Origin: Dacryopinax spathularia
Taxonomy: Eukaryota; Basidiomycota; Dacrymycetes; Dacrymycetales; Dacrymycetaceae
Length of the DNA: 64,000 bases
NCBI GenBank assembly: GCA_037974965.1
Contig: JBBPFI010000004.1
Span: 248,001 to 312,000, forward strand
Direction of reading: 5' to 3'
Made by a program: the position numbers and the translations under genes. Of this stretch, positions 1-10,900 are shown piece after piece; the first letter of the stretch is position 1; every line of letters starts with the position of its first letter. The notes beneath the pieces are model-generated. The model did no database searches. It saw nothing but the letters and a program-made list of their open reading frames with translations, and was not told where the DNA came from.

Positions 1-2872
1 CGAATTCCCGACACCCGTACCTGGCTTTAACCTCACTAACGCAACGTCGCTGCCTTTCGCGGTCGGCGCGAATGTCGCCATGATTGCCTACGGTGCCGCT
101 CACTTCCAAGATCGATTGACATCTATGAATCCTATCGCACCTTCTCCTAATACTACCTTCGATGTCCCCAACGCGACTCGAATAAGCATTGGCTCTGTCG
201 TAATGGGATCTGGTGCTTGGGCGGCCTTCTCTTCCCAGGTCGGCGACTTGAATCAACGCACAATCATATGGGAGACTGCTGCGGACTTGGGAGAGCTTCC
301 GTCGAACGCGATAGGACAAGCCTTGAGCCTGCTTGATTTGGAGTATGGTGAGTGTTTCTGCATCCTCTGCTTTGAATTTTCCCTGAAGCTTCATCAGCGA
401 CGTGTTCCCCTGCTTGTTCTGGTGCCGGTGTCTGCACTTCCAGCGGAGTTTGTGCTTGTCCGAGAGGATTTACAGGGGCTAGCTGCGAAACATGCGCACC
501 GGGTTTCTTTGGCCCAAACTGTCAAGCATGTCCCTCTGGTTGTAGCACCTGCGACGATGGCATGACTGGTTCCGGAAAGTGCCTGAGCGCTCCAACGGCC
601 AATTCATCTGCATGTAAGTGCTGCTCAGACTGATCGGAACCATCATAACTGACGGCATCCATAGCTTGTAACTGTCTCAACGGAGTCTGCTCATCAACGG
701 GACAATGCACTTGCAACGCAGGATGGACGACTGGCCTCAACGGAACGGCATGCGCCGCCTGTGCGCCGGGGTACTTCCTGGATGCTGCCGGTAGGTGCGA
801 AGTCTGCGCTATCGGCTGCGAGGCTTGCGCTTCGGGCACCGGCATCTGTACGACATGCCAGCCCGGATACTCGGTCAGCACCACCGACAATACGCAATGT
901 GTGCCCAGCACGCAGCTTGCAGCGGCCACGACATGTCCCGACGGTCAATATTGGAGTGGTTCAGGATGCGCAGCGTACGTCGTTGGGATCCCGTAAACGG
1001 GCTACATACTCACCCTTTGCAGCTGCTCTCCTGTTTGCATAACATGCACTGGGCCACTTGGTACCGACTGTGTAGTGTGCGGCGTGAACAAGTACTCATT
1101 GAACGGCACCTGCGTCGCCATCGCATCGGACGGGACCTGCAGTCAGTCGACCTCCTCGGATCCTACAACCTTGGTGGCAAATAATGCCAAACATAAATGC
1201 GACAGTTAGTCGCAAATCTCTATCTTGTGCTGTGCTTCTGCTAATCGTGTCTTATCAGCCTGTCCTCCTAAGTGCACGAAATGCGGAATTCCGGAGTTCA
1301 ACATCGTGTCGCCATTCACCTCTGTTCAGTGTACGGGCTGCCTTCCCGGATACGTGCTGTCGCAAGGTCAATGTGTAACTCAATGTCCGCCGGGGACGTT
1401 CGTGTCTCCTACCGACAATCTTACATGTATCGGTACGCGTTCCTATGAGTTATGTCGACATCTAGCACTAACGCTCTGCAGCCTGCGATGCGAGTTGTTC
1501 TACCTGCGCCGGGTCGGCCACGACCTGCCTCAAATGCTCTCAACCGTCTCAATATGCGTTGAATGGCGTTTGCACATCAACATGTCCTCCAGGCACCTTC
1601 GCTTCCTCCGGCTCTTGCCTCTCATGCCATTCAGACTGCGCGACCTGCAGCGGATCAAGCTTCTCGCAGTGCACGTCATGTCCGTCCACGCGGCCCGTTA
1701 TGTCATCGCAAGGCAGATGCCTTCCAACATGCGGACAGTCGCAATATTACGATTCGACAACTTCATCCTGCCAATCATGTGATTCATCCTGCTCGAGCTG
1801 CTCGGGATCAGGCGCTTCGTCATGCTTGGCATGTGCAGACAAGTCCAAGGTCTTGAAAGCGGGAAGCTGCGTTGCTGCAACCTGCACATCCAACAGCACA
1901 GTCGTCGCCGCGCTCGGTATCTGCCTTTCAGACCTAGTCACTGCCCCGCCGTCCAACAGCAGCAATCCAATCAACACCCCTCAAGTGAGCGCTAATCCAG
2001 GTTCACCAACCCTGTCCACCAGTTCCACGCAGCGCCTTGCGTGGTGGCAGATCCTGCTCATGGCGCTCGGCGGAGCCTTTATCTTGCTGATCCTCATGAT
2101 CTTTTGGCGTCGCTGGGCTCGTAAGCGCCGAGCCCAAGAAACACGCGAGTTCGCCCACGAGATGGACAGAAAACGATGGGGTGCTCGGTTCCTTCACGCA
2201 TTCGGGATGGTCAGGGAGAAGTCGCGCGAGCGGATACGGTATAATGACCGAGAACCGTATATGGAGCGGATCGACGATTGGGAATTGCATAGTATGCGCT
2301 CTGAAGCTCGCTCGAGGAGCAGGACGCCATACTCGGCGCGAGGCTCGAATCGGTCTGCGGCGCACTCCAGGTCCAGACGCGATTCCTGGGAATCGATCTC
2401 GTCCATCGATCGAAGAGGTGCGACGCCATTATCCCGTTCCGACCGGTTCGAATACCGGGACTACGAGGGCTCCTTGCGGTCCAAGAGGAGCAGGCTGGAC
2501 CCGAGGGAGCCGATCCGTGAGAGAGAGCTGCAGAGGCTGTCGGGCACGACGGGATCCTACTATGCACCAACGAGGCGGACGGCGTCTCCTCCGCCTGTTC
2601 CTCCTATCCCGAGGAGCGAGCGGTCAACGACGCCTTACAACATCCCACGGAAGGCACCGGCGTATCCACCAGGATATGACTCTGACCAGTTCGAGAAATG
2701 GCTTGCATCCAACCATGGCGCCGGGAGCTTGTCTACAGATTTGCTTGCTCCCCCTCCAGTCGACCACGCGGACGCTGCACTGCATGGTCCTCTGGGGCCA
2801 TACCTTACGCCCATGTCCACGGGCAGCTCCGGCAACTCGAACAACCCTTTCCTTCGCGCCAAGGCCTTCTGA
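1..2872 (+). CDS. Cysteine-rich EGF/furin-like single-pass membrane protein (5' end outside window)
   Basis: Partial gene entering from the left edge. Exons I read: <1-347, 398-613, 665-974, 1023-1204, 1259-1432, 1482-2872, which keep one frame (about 872 residues). The first ~110 residues carry several N-x-T sequons and look extracellular. They are followed by many CxxC and CxxCxxxxxC units, including EGF/laminin-like pieces such as [15 protein letters not shown], and furin-like repeats ([14 protein letters not shown]). One transmembrane helix ([20 protein letters not shown]) lies near position 2045, followed by RRWARKRR as a stop-transfer signal. A ~250-residue Arg/Ser-rich cytoplasmic tail ends the protein. 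The architecture is that of a type I receptor-like surface protein (growth-factor-receptor Cys-rich superfamily). No kinase domain is present in the visible part and ligand and function are unknown. The short exons roughly match single Cys modules. Confidence 0.75.
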
Positions 2873-3020
2873 ATACCCTCCTTCCCTTCTTGCCTCTAGG
2901 ACGCCATAGACACATAGCGGTCATACCAATATATTAGCTGAAACAAGAGTACAATGCAGATTGTTCACACAAACAAAGACCTTGGGTGGACGCGTACAAC
3001 GACAGGACATCAGGTAGGGC

Positions 3021-3948
3021 TCAGCAGCAGCCACCGCCCTCCTGCTTCTTCTCCCCTGACTGCGGCGTCACGGACACTGTGGCGCCTCTTGATGGCTGGA
3101 TGGGCTCGTCGGCCGCTTCAAGGGATTTGGAGGATACGATGCGGTAGATGTCTGCGGAAATACGTCAGAAGGCCAGAGGAAGCAAGCGACAGGGGCAGAA
3201 GGCGTACCAGTCAGGATCTGCTGGAAGGCTGCTTCGACGTTGCTTGCGTCTAATGCAGACGTCTCGATGAAGCTCAGCCCATTGTCCACTGGATAAGGCA
3301 TCGTCAGCGCTCTAATCTTCACGCAAGGAGCCGCGTACGCACTTGCAAACTGTTTCGCCTCATCCGTCAACACCGCCCTCAGATGCTTCAAATCGCTCTT
3401 GTTCCCCACAAGCATAATGACAATGCTGCTATCCGCATGATCCCTCAGCTCCTTCAGCCACCTCGTAACATTCGCAAACGTCGGCTGCTTCGAGATATCG
3501 TAAACCAGCAGAGCGCCCACGGCTCCGCGGTAGTAGGCGCTCGTGATCGCTCGGTAGCGTTCTTGCCCGGCTGTATCCCAGATTTGAGCTTTGACGATCT
3601 TGCCGTCTACTTCTACTGATCGGGTCGCGAACTCGACGCCGATGGTCGATTTGGAGTCGGGGTTGAACTCATTCCGTGTGAATCGGGAGAGCACTGCGCA
3701 CCGTCCCAATCAGTTACGCTCATTCGCGCATGTATGCAGGAATAGCGTACAATTTCTACATCCAAATTAGCGAGAAAGTAGCAGGGAAGGGATTAGGACG
3801 CACGATTTCCCAACACCAGAATCCCCAATAAGGACAACCTACGACAGAAGGTCGCGTGAGCGCGTGTTTGGGGTGGCTGCCAGCGAACCCGCCGGCGGCA
3901 ACACGACCTCACCTTGAAGAGATAGTCGTAGTTTGAGCCTTCTGCCAT
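3021..3948 (-). CDS. ypt3: Rab11/Ypt3-type small GTPase, paralogue 1
   Basis: Six exons on the minus strand: 3948-3913, 3838-3804, 3755-3751, 3693-3343, 3288-3208, 3151-3021; total 639 nt, 212 residues. P-loop GDSGVGKS at ~17-24, [10 protein letters not shown] at ~65, NKSD at ~122 and ETSAL at ~150 are all intact. The C-terminus is GGGCC, a double-cysteine geranylgeranylation signal. The Rab11 family acts in late-Golgi and recycling-endosome traffic to the hyphal tip. The third exon is only 5 nt (AAATT between TAG and GTACGC). It is needed to give the family sequence GKSNLLSRF, because the flanking exons are out of frame without it. A second copy lies at 30928-31853. The symbol is by family; which copy is the true orthologue is not decidable here. 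Confidence 0.93.
3751..3755 (-). other. 5-nt microexon of Rab11 paralogue 1
   Basis: On the minus strand the intron after GGG AAA TC contains TGTAG, then AAATT, then GTACGC. Inclusion of these 5 nt restores the codons TCA AAT TTG (Ser-Asn-Leu) of the invariant Rab motif. The equivalent exon in the paralogue is 31673-31677. Confidence 0.85.
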
Positions 3949-4196
3949 GGATTACTTTACTGGTTCGCTTGCTATACAAGAGAAAGAGGCGTATATGCAC
4001 GTAGTAGAGGATAGTTTGTTTGCAAAGGTGTCCAGTCTGTGAGTGCGGGTCGGAGGCTGACGCTGTCTCACCGGAAGCGGACGTCCGCAACTCATTACCG
4101 GCGGGTCGGACACGTCCATCAAACAACAATATCAACAATGGATAACCAAGACAACCACAAACCAAGCAATATATCTATGGAAAACGAGAAGACGAC

Positions 4197-4999
4197 CTAG
4201 CGATAGAACACGCCGCCCCGCCAAGCAGCCAAATACCCTTCCTCCCTCCATGCCGGTCCGCTTTCGCTCAGTGCTAACGACGCGATAACAACAACACCGC
4301 ACCACCCTGCCAAACCCAGCGCGAACGCCTGCCAACCCCACGCACCGGCCTTGCCCGTCTTGACCGGTGCAGTAGTCTTTGCATCGTCCTCCGCCACGGT
4401 CGTCCGCTTCCCAAACCTGCGTGCAACGGCCGCTCTACCGCACCCAATGGCGTGATACACACCCGCACCTGCAATGAGCGCATATACCGCCCCTGCTCTG
4501 ATGGGCCACTCCTTTACGCCAGCACGGACGAACTCGAAGCTTGCTCCGCCGAGTTTGGGGGCGTTGAACAGGTTTCCGCTGAGGTGGACGACGAGGAGGC
4601 CCGTGAGTGGGAGGCCGAGACCATGAGCGAGGGAAGGCGGAGGGGTCGAGAGAAGGGTTCGACGAAGGGCACCAGAAAGGAAGTGCACGCCAATGGACAG
4701 GAAGAGGATCGGCTCGGTTATTGGAGTCTTGTAGACTTCTCTGCCCATCAACTGAAGCGGCGTGTCAGTCTGCTTACCGGAATGATGGGTCAGGGAGGGA
4801 AACGTACGAGGACTTGGTTCCCCCCTTCCGCGCCTAGGAGCGGCACGACCGCCGGTGCCGCCAAGTGCACCGTCAGGAAGACGGCGAGCGGGATGGCACT
4901 GATATGCTGGGCGTCGCCGAGTCGTTTGATGAGTGTCAGCCTGAGGCGGGAGTGTGCGCGCCAGAAACGCGCCCAGGCGCTTGCGGTTGGGTCAGCCAT
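4197..4999 (-). CDS. mcp1: MCP1-like mitochondrial membrane protein (DUF1691)
   Basis: Two exons, 4999-4808 (64 codons) and 4751-4197, separated by a 56-bp intron with donor GTACGT and acceptor CAG; about 248 residues. The start is ATG at 4999 with a good context (GCC ATG G). About five hydrophobic helices are visible, with His residues inside them (AQHISAIPLAVFLTVHL, GVHFLSGALR, VVHLSGNLF, VYHAIGCGR). That is the heme-b-like helix layout of the DUF1691/MCP1 family, related to succinate dehydrogenase membrane subunits. Yeast Mcp1 is an outer-membrane partner in mitochondrial lipid homeostasis (Vps13 adaptor, suppressor of ERMES loss). Only 178 bp separate its ATG from the LTR of the inserted retrotransposon, so its promoter has been displaced or replaced. 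Confidence 0.8.
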
Positions 5000-5176
5000 G
5001 GAAGGCTAGTTGATCTTGTCTATTCACCTCGGTTGGCTTGAACTTGGATCTGATGATCCAGACGGTGTCCAGAGAGGCATTGTTTTCCCGTTTAACACGA
5101 TCTAGAGATTGGCGTAGTACAGGTATAGAAGGGAGTGTAGACTACGGCAGTGGGCCTATTTCATTTCGATTGAACG

Positions 5177-5181
5177 TGCCG
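5177..5181. repeat. Target-site duplication, left copy
   Basis: TGCCG directly before the left LTR; the matching copy is 14606-14610. Five base pairs is the usual duplication for Ty3/Gypsy integrases. Confidence 0.92.
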
Positions 5182-5359
5182 TGTAAGAGTCGTTAGACTC
5201 TTCGGTGTATCTACACCGTAGTACGCAGAACCAATGTATTGATTCTGCCTACGACAGGGTGTAGGAAAGAAGACGTGGGAAAACCACGCGTGCCCTAATG
5301 GCACGAGATAAACATCAACCTGCTTATGGCAGGTTGATGACTAAGGGTAGTCCCTTACA
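5182..5359 (-). repeat. LTR (3' LTR of the element)
   Basis: 178 bp, TG...CA ends. As far as I can read it is identical to 14428-14605. It is almost entirely made of seven consecutive stem-loops: 5185-5202, 5203-5218, 5225-5248, 5274-5288, 5289-5305, 5313-5339 (11-bp stem) and 5342-5357. It reads out toward the MCP1-like gene. Confidence 0.95.
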
Positions 5360-5368
5360 CTCCCCCCA
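5360..5368 (-). other. Polypurine tract
   Basis: On the minus strand a GGGGGGAG purine run touches the 3' LTR, where plus-strand DNA priming of LTR elements starts. Confidence 0.75.
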
Positions 5369-5458
5369 ACTAGAGGGAGGTATACCTCTATCTACTAGAG
5401 CCATCGCTGCATAAGGCAGCGCTAAGAGGAAGCACGGCCGTGCCGAAGCACGGGTCAA

Positions 5459-7884
5459 TCAGTACTCGAGTGCCGAGTCGGGGTTGCGCGGATCCCAGAT
5501 ATCATCGGGATCCGGGGCACCCGGCGCTGGGTGTTCCGCCCAGTCACGGACTGGGTCCATGGCCGGTAGAGCCAGCACCGACGTAGAAGGTGCCGGAGCA
5601 GGAGCAGGAGGAGGAGGAGGAGCCGGGGCAGGCGTATGGCCATCCCCGAAGCGCTCGATGTGTGCCGCGAGCGCTTGTGCGGTCGGAGCCGCCCCGTCGC
5701 GGGGCTCCGTGAAATTCGCAGCGTCCCAATAGGGAAGCTGATGATCGTATATGATATACGGGCGCTCGCCCTTCTTGCGGGCGAAGTAGTGGTTCATCTT
5801 CTCACTAGAACCCCGGGCCAAGCCGGTGAGGGAGAGCTGACGCACCACCTCGCGCCGGGACCACGCAACGGGGACGTTTGGGGCACCCCGAGGAACTGGC
5901 TCGAAAGCAGCCTGAATATTGAACACCATCCGAGAGGATGGGCGATCCGGGATGGAATACCCATCCATGGCTTCCCGCCAAGAGGTAGGCGTTTGGAAGA
6001 GCGAGGGAAGGAGCTCCTCGAAGAACAAGGTCCGCATGGCCTTGGTTACATGGTTGCTCTTAACCATGTTCTCCCGGATCTTCTCGATCTCGAAGAAGAT
6101 ATCGGCATCCGGTCAATAATATCGGCCGTCCATCGTGCGACGCACGCCATGCCCTGCATTTCGCAGGTTATCCTTGCCGAGGAGGGGCTTGTCGGCGAGC
6201 CCTTCCCACTTCCGGTATTCCCGGGTAATCCCAAACCGTGCACGATACACGGGCGCGTCAGTCTTGAGACGACGCCAAACTTCACTACCAGCCTGGCGCA
6301 AGGCTGTGATATCGTGAGGACTCCTCACGCGTCTCCATGGTGAATCCGGGGGAAGCTCCGGCGCCCCTGGAAGGGGAGGGTGAGCCTGATGGCTCGTAGA
6401 GCCGTCAGGAATGTCCCCCAGGGGGACGGAGCCACTCCTAGGAGTGGGGAGTTTGCGGGGAGGGGGACCCATCGGAGGTTCTTCAGCTGGGCGCTTACCC
6501 AGAGGAGTATATGCGGGTGTTTGAGCAACACTCGCATACGAGGGGGTTCCCCTCGAGTTCGATGGTGCCGTCCTTGATGAGGACGGAGGCACAAGCGAGG
6601 CAGCCCTCGATGAAGACGCCTGAGCCGGTCCTGACGCGACGTCAGGCTGAGGGAAAATGTAAGAAGGGCTGGCAATGCCCTTCTCACAGTAGTCCCGGGA
6701 GGTTATCCTCCCGGCATGCGGGTCGGGAGTCGGTGTTCGCGCCTGCGGGGTTGGCGAGCGGGTGCGAGGGGTCGGGGAGCGGTTACCTCGATCCATATTG
6801 AGGATGAGCGCGTTGGCGATCGAGTAGGTTGCCGGGAAGCCCGGTACCCACCCCCCTCCTTGTAGGGGGAAGGCGACCGAGAGTTCCTCGGAGAGGAGGC
6901 GCGTTCCTTTCCCTTGGAACGGTCCGCACCACGTCGAAGGCAACGGAGATCCTCCTCGAGGATATCGTACTCTCGCCTGAGCTCCGTGTACTTCCGCTCC
7001 AGGCGGTTTCTCTGCCCACGGGCGTGGTCCGTCCTCTCCCGCTCCTCCGTGCACCGAGTGATATACTCGACGAGCTGTACCTGCATCGACTCCCAGCGGG
7101 ACTCCGCTGAGTCCCGGGCCTTTTCCAGGGACACCTCCCTGGCCTTAGCTCGTTCGAGCTGGTTTTCGAGGTCATACACGCGACCTTCGAGTATCCCAAC
7201 CTTGCGGTTGGCTTCGTCCAGAGCGCGATTCCAGCTCACGATGGACGCACGAGCATCATCACGCTCGATTGTGCGGACACGGAGTTGCTCCGCGAGTTCC
7301 GAGCAGCGGGTTACGAGCTGCTCGTGGGATACGAAGTCCATAGAGGACGCCGTAGTTATCGGTGACACCATCACCGCGGACGAAGATCCAGAGGGGGGCG
7401 TAGACCAGGCTACGAGGGATGGTTCAGCCGTAATGGCTGTCGAGACAGGAGGTGTCGACGTGGCCGGCCAATTTGTGGCTGGAAACACTGCCGCGCCTGG
7501 TACGGCGGCAGCAGCGACAGCAGCAGCAGCCGAGGCAGCTACTGAATCGGCATCGGTGGATGACTCCACCGCAGTACTGGACGATGGACCTAAGTCCACG
7601 CCCAAGGAGTTTCCCGATACATCTGAACGATGTATCGGCGAGCTATTGCTAGCTCGAGCCGGGGCTGGAGGAGGGGTGTCGGGGAGGAACAGCGGTTCCT
7701 CCTCGTCGTTCATCGAGACGGGGTGGGTGGTCGCGGAAGGAGAGGGGATGTCGAGCTCGAGCTCGCTGACGCCGCCCTTAGTAAGGGTGGTGGCCTCAAT
7801 ATAAGAGGCGTTCCGCCTTGTGAAGGCGGGCACGGGCAGATTAGGCCCGTGATTGCTCCCGCACCAAGCGGAAGAAAGAAGCAT
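5459..7884 (-). other. Extra coding region between integrase and 3' LTR
   Basis: Three open frames on the element's coding strand: 7884-6703 (393 residues), 7054-6113 (313) and 6067-5459 (202). The first is Ser/Ala-rich and then a long, charged coiled coil around 7350-6950. The second is Pro/Ser-rich with SPTP-type repeats and a basic end. The third is mixed, with a Pro/Ala run. No signal peptide or membrane helix is visible, so this is not an envelope-like gene despite its position. I recognise no domain. Whether the frames are separate genes or exons is not decided. Confidence 0.6.
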
Positions 7885-7911
7885 ACAAAAGAAATTGCTT
7901 CTTCCGCGTAG

Positions 7912-10900
7912 TCAAGGGCTTCGCGGCTTCCGTGCTTCTGGCCTTCTGGCCTTATGGTTGTGCGGGGAAACCCCCGATCTCCCTTCCTTCCCGATTTGGG
8001 GAAGTTCGTCCGGGTTACGGACCCCTCGCAATGCGAGGTATTCATCCAAGGCAGCCAATCGGTCTGCCTTGCCTAGCGGCTCCCACGTTTGGGTGCCGTC
8101 AGACCATACGAAGTGGAAGCGCAGTTGGCCCCGATGCCATCTGTGGTCGTCGATTTGTTCGACGTACTCCTCATCGGCTGGAGCATCTCCGAAAACAGCT
8201 TCAGGGCTGCGATCTGGAAAGATCGCAGAGTCAGACTGCACATACGGCCTAAGCAGGCTCGTATGGAACACCGGATGGATACGGCGAGCCAGCATAAAAT
8301 CTGGGAGCGATAACTTACAGTTATCGGTGCCGGTCACCTTGGTGACCGTGAATGGACCAATGTAGCGAGGCATGAGCTTCGCAACCCTGCCCTTCGGAAC
8401 AGCTAAGTTCCGCGTAGACAAGTAAACCAAGTCGTTCACTTGGTACTCCGGCGCCGGTCGCCGGTGTCGATTGGCTGACGAGGCCTGTTGTACCCGTGCC
8501 TCGATAATCGCATCCGTAGCGATGCGCACATTATACCAAGCTTCTCGGGCATATCGATCTACTCCGAGGAATTCGGACTCGGTATGCTTGACCAGGTTGG
8601 TCAAGGATGGGGTATACCCATAGTTGAGTTCAAACGGGCTGAAGCCCGTGGAAGCGCTAACGCTAGCGTTAACCGCGAATTCCACCATGGGCAGACGGTA
8701 GAACCAATCCGTCTGATCATCCTTGATGACGGCGCGCAGTACCTGCGTTACCGAGCGAACCATGCGTTCGGTCACCCCATCCGTTTGCGGGTGGAAAGCA
8801 GTAGACATAAGCAGCTTCGTTCCTAGCTGCTTATGCAGTTCCTGCCAGTATTTGGCAGTAAACTTCGTATCCCTATCAGATACGATACTCGCAGGGACCC
8901 CGTGCAAGCGGATCACCTCCCTGAGGAGGAAGCGAGCCACATCCGCCGATGATGAAGTAGTCATCAGGGGGATGAGGTGGATCATCGCCGAGAATCGGCA
9001 GACAACGACTAATAAATAGTCGAACCCGCCAGAGAGCGGCAAAGGACCCATAAAATCCATGGCGATCGAACGCCATGGCGCTTCCGGAATGGGAAGGGAA
9101 TGAAGCAAGCCAACGGGCTTGGACGTCGAGTCCTTCGATGTAACGCATCGAGGGCAGGCTTTACAATAAGCCTTGATCTCCCGGGACATGCCCGGCCACC
9201 AGAATCGGGGTGAAAGCGAGCCCCAAGTCTTCGTAGGACCGAAATGTCCTACGCTAATATGCGCTTGCTCGATGAGCAAGGAACGTACCTTGCGTCCGTC
9301 GACCCATGATTCGGGTACGTATACCGCCGATCCGCCACCGGAGAGGGATAGGAGGAAACCCCCTGCGTCTAATGCGAACAGGGTGGATCCAGGCAACGTT
9401 GCCTGCACCTTTTTATAAAAAGGATCGTCCGCGTATCCCTGGCGAATTGCCAGGAGCAGATCAGGTTGATCTGTGAACTCCAGCGAGGCTGGCACCCCCG
9501 GAGATCGGGAATTAGCGACTGTGAGCGGTCGATCTTCTCGATCCAGGATGGACCGGTTCGCACTGGCCCCCTGGGGGCTAGAATGCCCCTCGCCCAAGCC
9601 CGAGACGTCACCCTCGTTTACAGAGACGAGGCTATCCTTCGCCGGAGCCACAGCCCCGGTAGCAGCATCAGCGGCAGCAACCACTTCAGCAGCAGCAGAA
9701 GGCGCCGGTATCCCCTTGGGGTCACCGTTAATTCGCACGCTTTCGCGTACGCGCGGTTCGGACCGGTCTATGGCCGGGATATCAGTCTTAGCCCGTTTGG
9801 GCTTGGGATTGTTAATCCGTACACTTTCTAGTGTACGAGGTTCAGGGCGCTCCACCCTCTCCCGAGGAGGGATCTTCGTCCCTTGGTATCGCGTTTGCAT
9901 GATGCGAACGGACACGTTGGGCATGAGCTCGGCGCGTCTTGCCAAGGATAAGGTATCCCCTTCCTTGTCTATGCGAGCGTCAGCCATGACGCTCGATTTC
10001 TCCTCGGTGAAGCGAGAGAGCCAGTCCGAGACGACGTTAAGTCGTCCCGGCACGTGCATAAAGGTGCAGTCAAACCGGGCCAAGAACTCCAAGGCCCGGG
10101 CTTGTCGTCTAGACAAGGATGACTGCGTTTGAAGATAGCGCAGGGATTCGTGGTCAGTGACCACCGTAAACCGGCGCCCGATGAGCTTATCCTCCCATTT
10201 GAGGAGTGCTTCGAGCACTCCGAGCAGTTCCTGCTCGTACGTCGGATACGCCATCTGCGCATTCGTGAACCGGCGCGAATGAAACGCCGCCGGTTGTACT
10301 TGGTCCCAGGAAGGGCCTTGCCCGTAATAGGCGCCGACGCCAGTTACAGACGCGTTGGTAATGACGAAGATCGGTAACCCGTTCTTCGGATCGATGGGTT
10401 TAAGCACCGGGTACCTGTCCGTCATGGCCAGGATTTTCTGAAAACAATGCTTATGCATTGGTGTAACCAAGAACTTCTTGTTCTTGTGCGTAAGCGCGGA
10501 TAGGGGCGCAGTATATGCTGCGACCCCCGGCATATATGCAGCCAGATATGTTACCATGCCGAGAAAGCTCTGCATGGACTTAACATCCCGCGGGAAAGCC
10601 GCGTTGCGGATGACGGACATTTTGTCCTCATCAGCGTATATGCCGTCATCCGTAATCGTATGCCCGAGGCATTCGATACTGTCTGAAAGCAGACAGACCT
10701 TGTCCACCGACAAGTATAGTTTCTGCTCACGCAGAATAGCGAAAACCACCCTTAGGTTTTCGATTGCCTCGACTAAGGATTCTCCGACAATGAACATGTC
10801 GTCAAGGTACGAGACTACCTTGGTCATCCAGTGTTTCTGGAAGATGAACATCATCATTCGTTGGAATGATGCAGGGAGGTTGCAATCTCCCTGTTGCCCC

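Noticed and set aside
5182-5359. Dense palindromes of the LTR as a CRISPR array or MITE cluster
   Set aside because: Stems differ from each other, there is no repeat-spacer regularity, and the block is duplicated exactly at the other end of the retroelement.
9473-10132. Plus-strand open frames of 100-300 residues across 5.4-14.4 kb
   Set aside because: Antisense shadows of the retrotransposon's coding strand; no domain in any of them.
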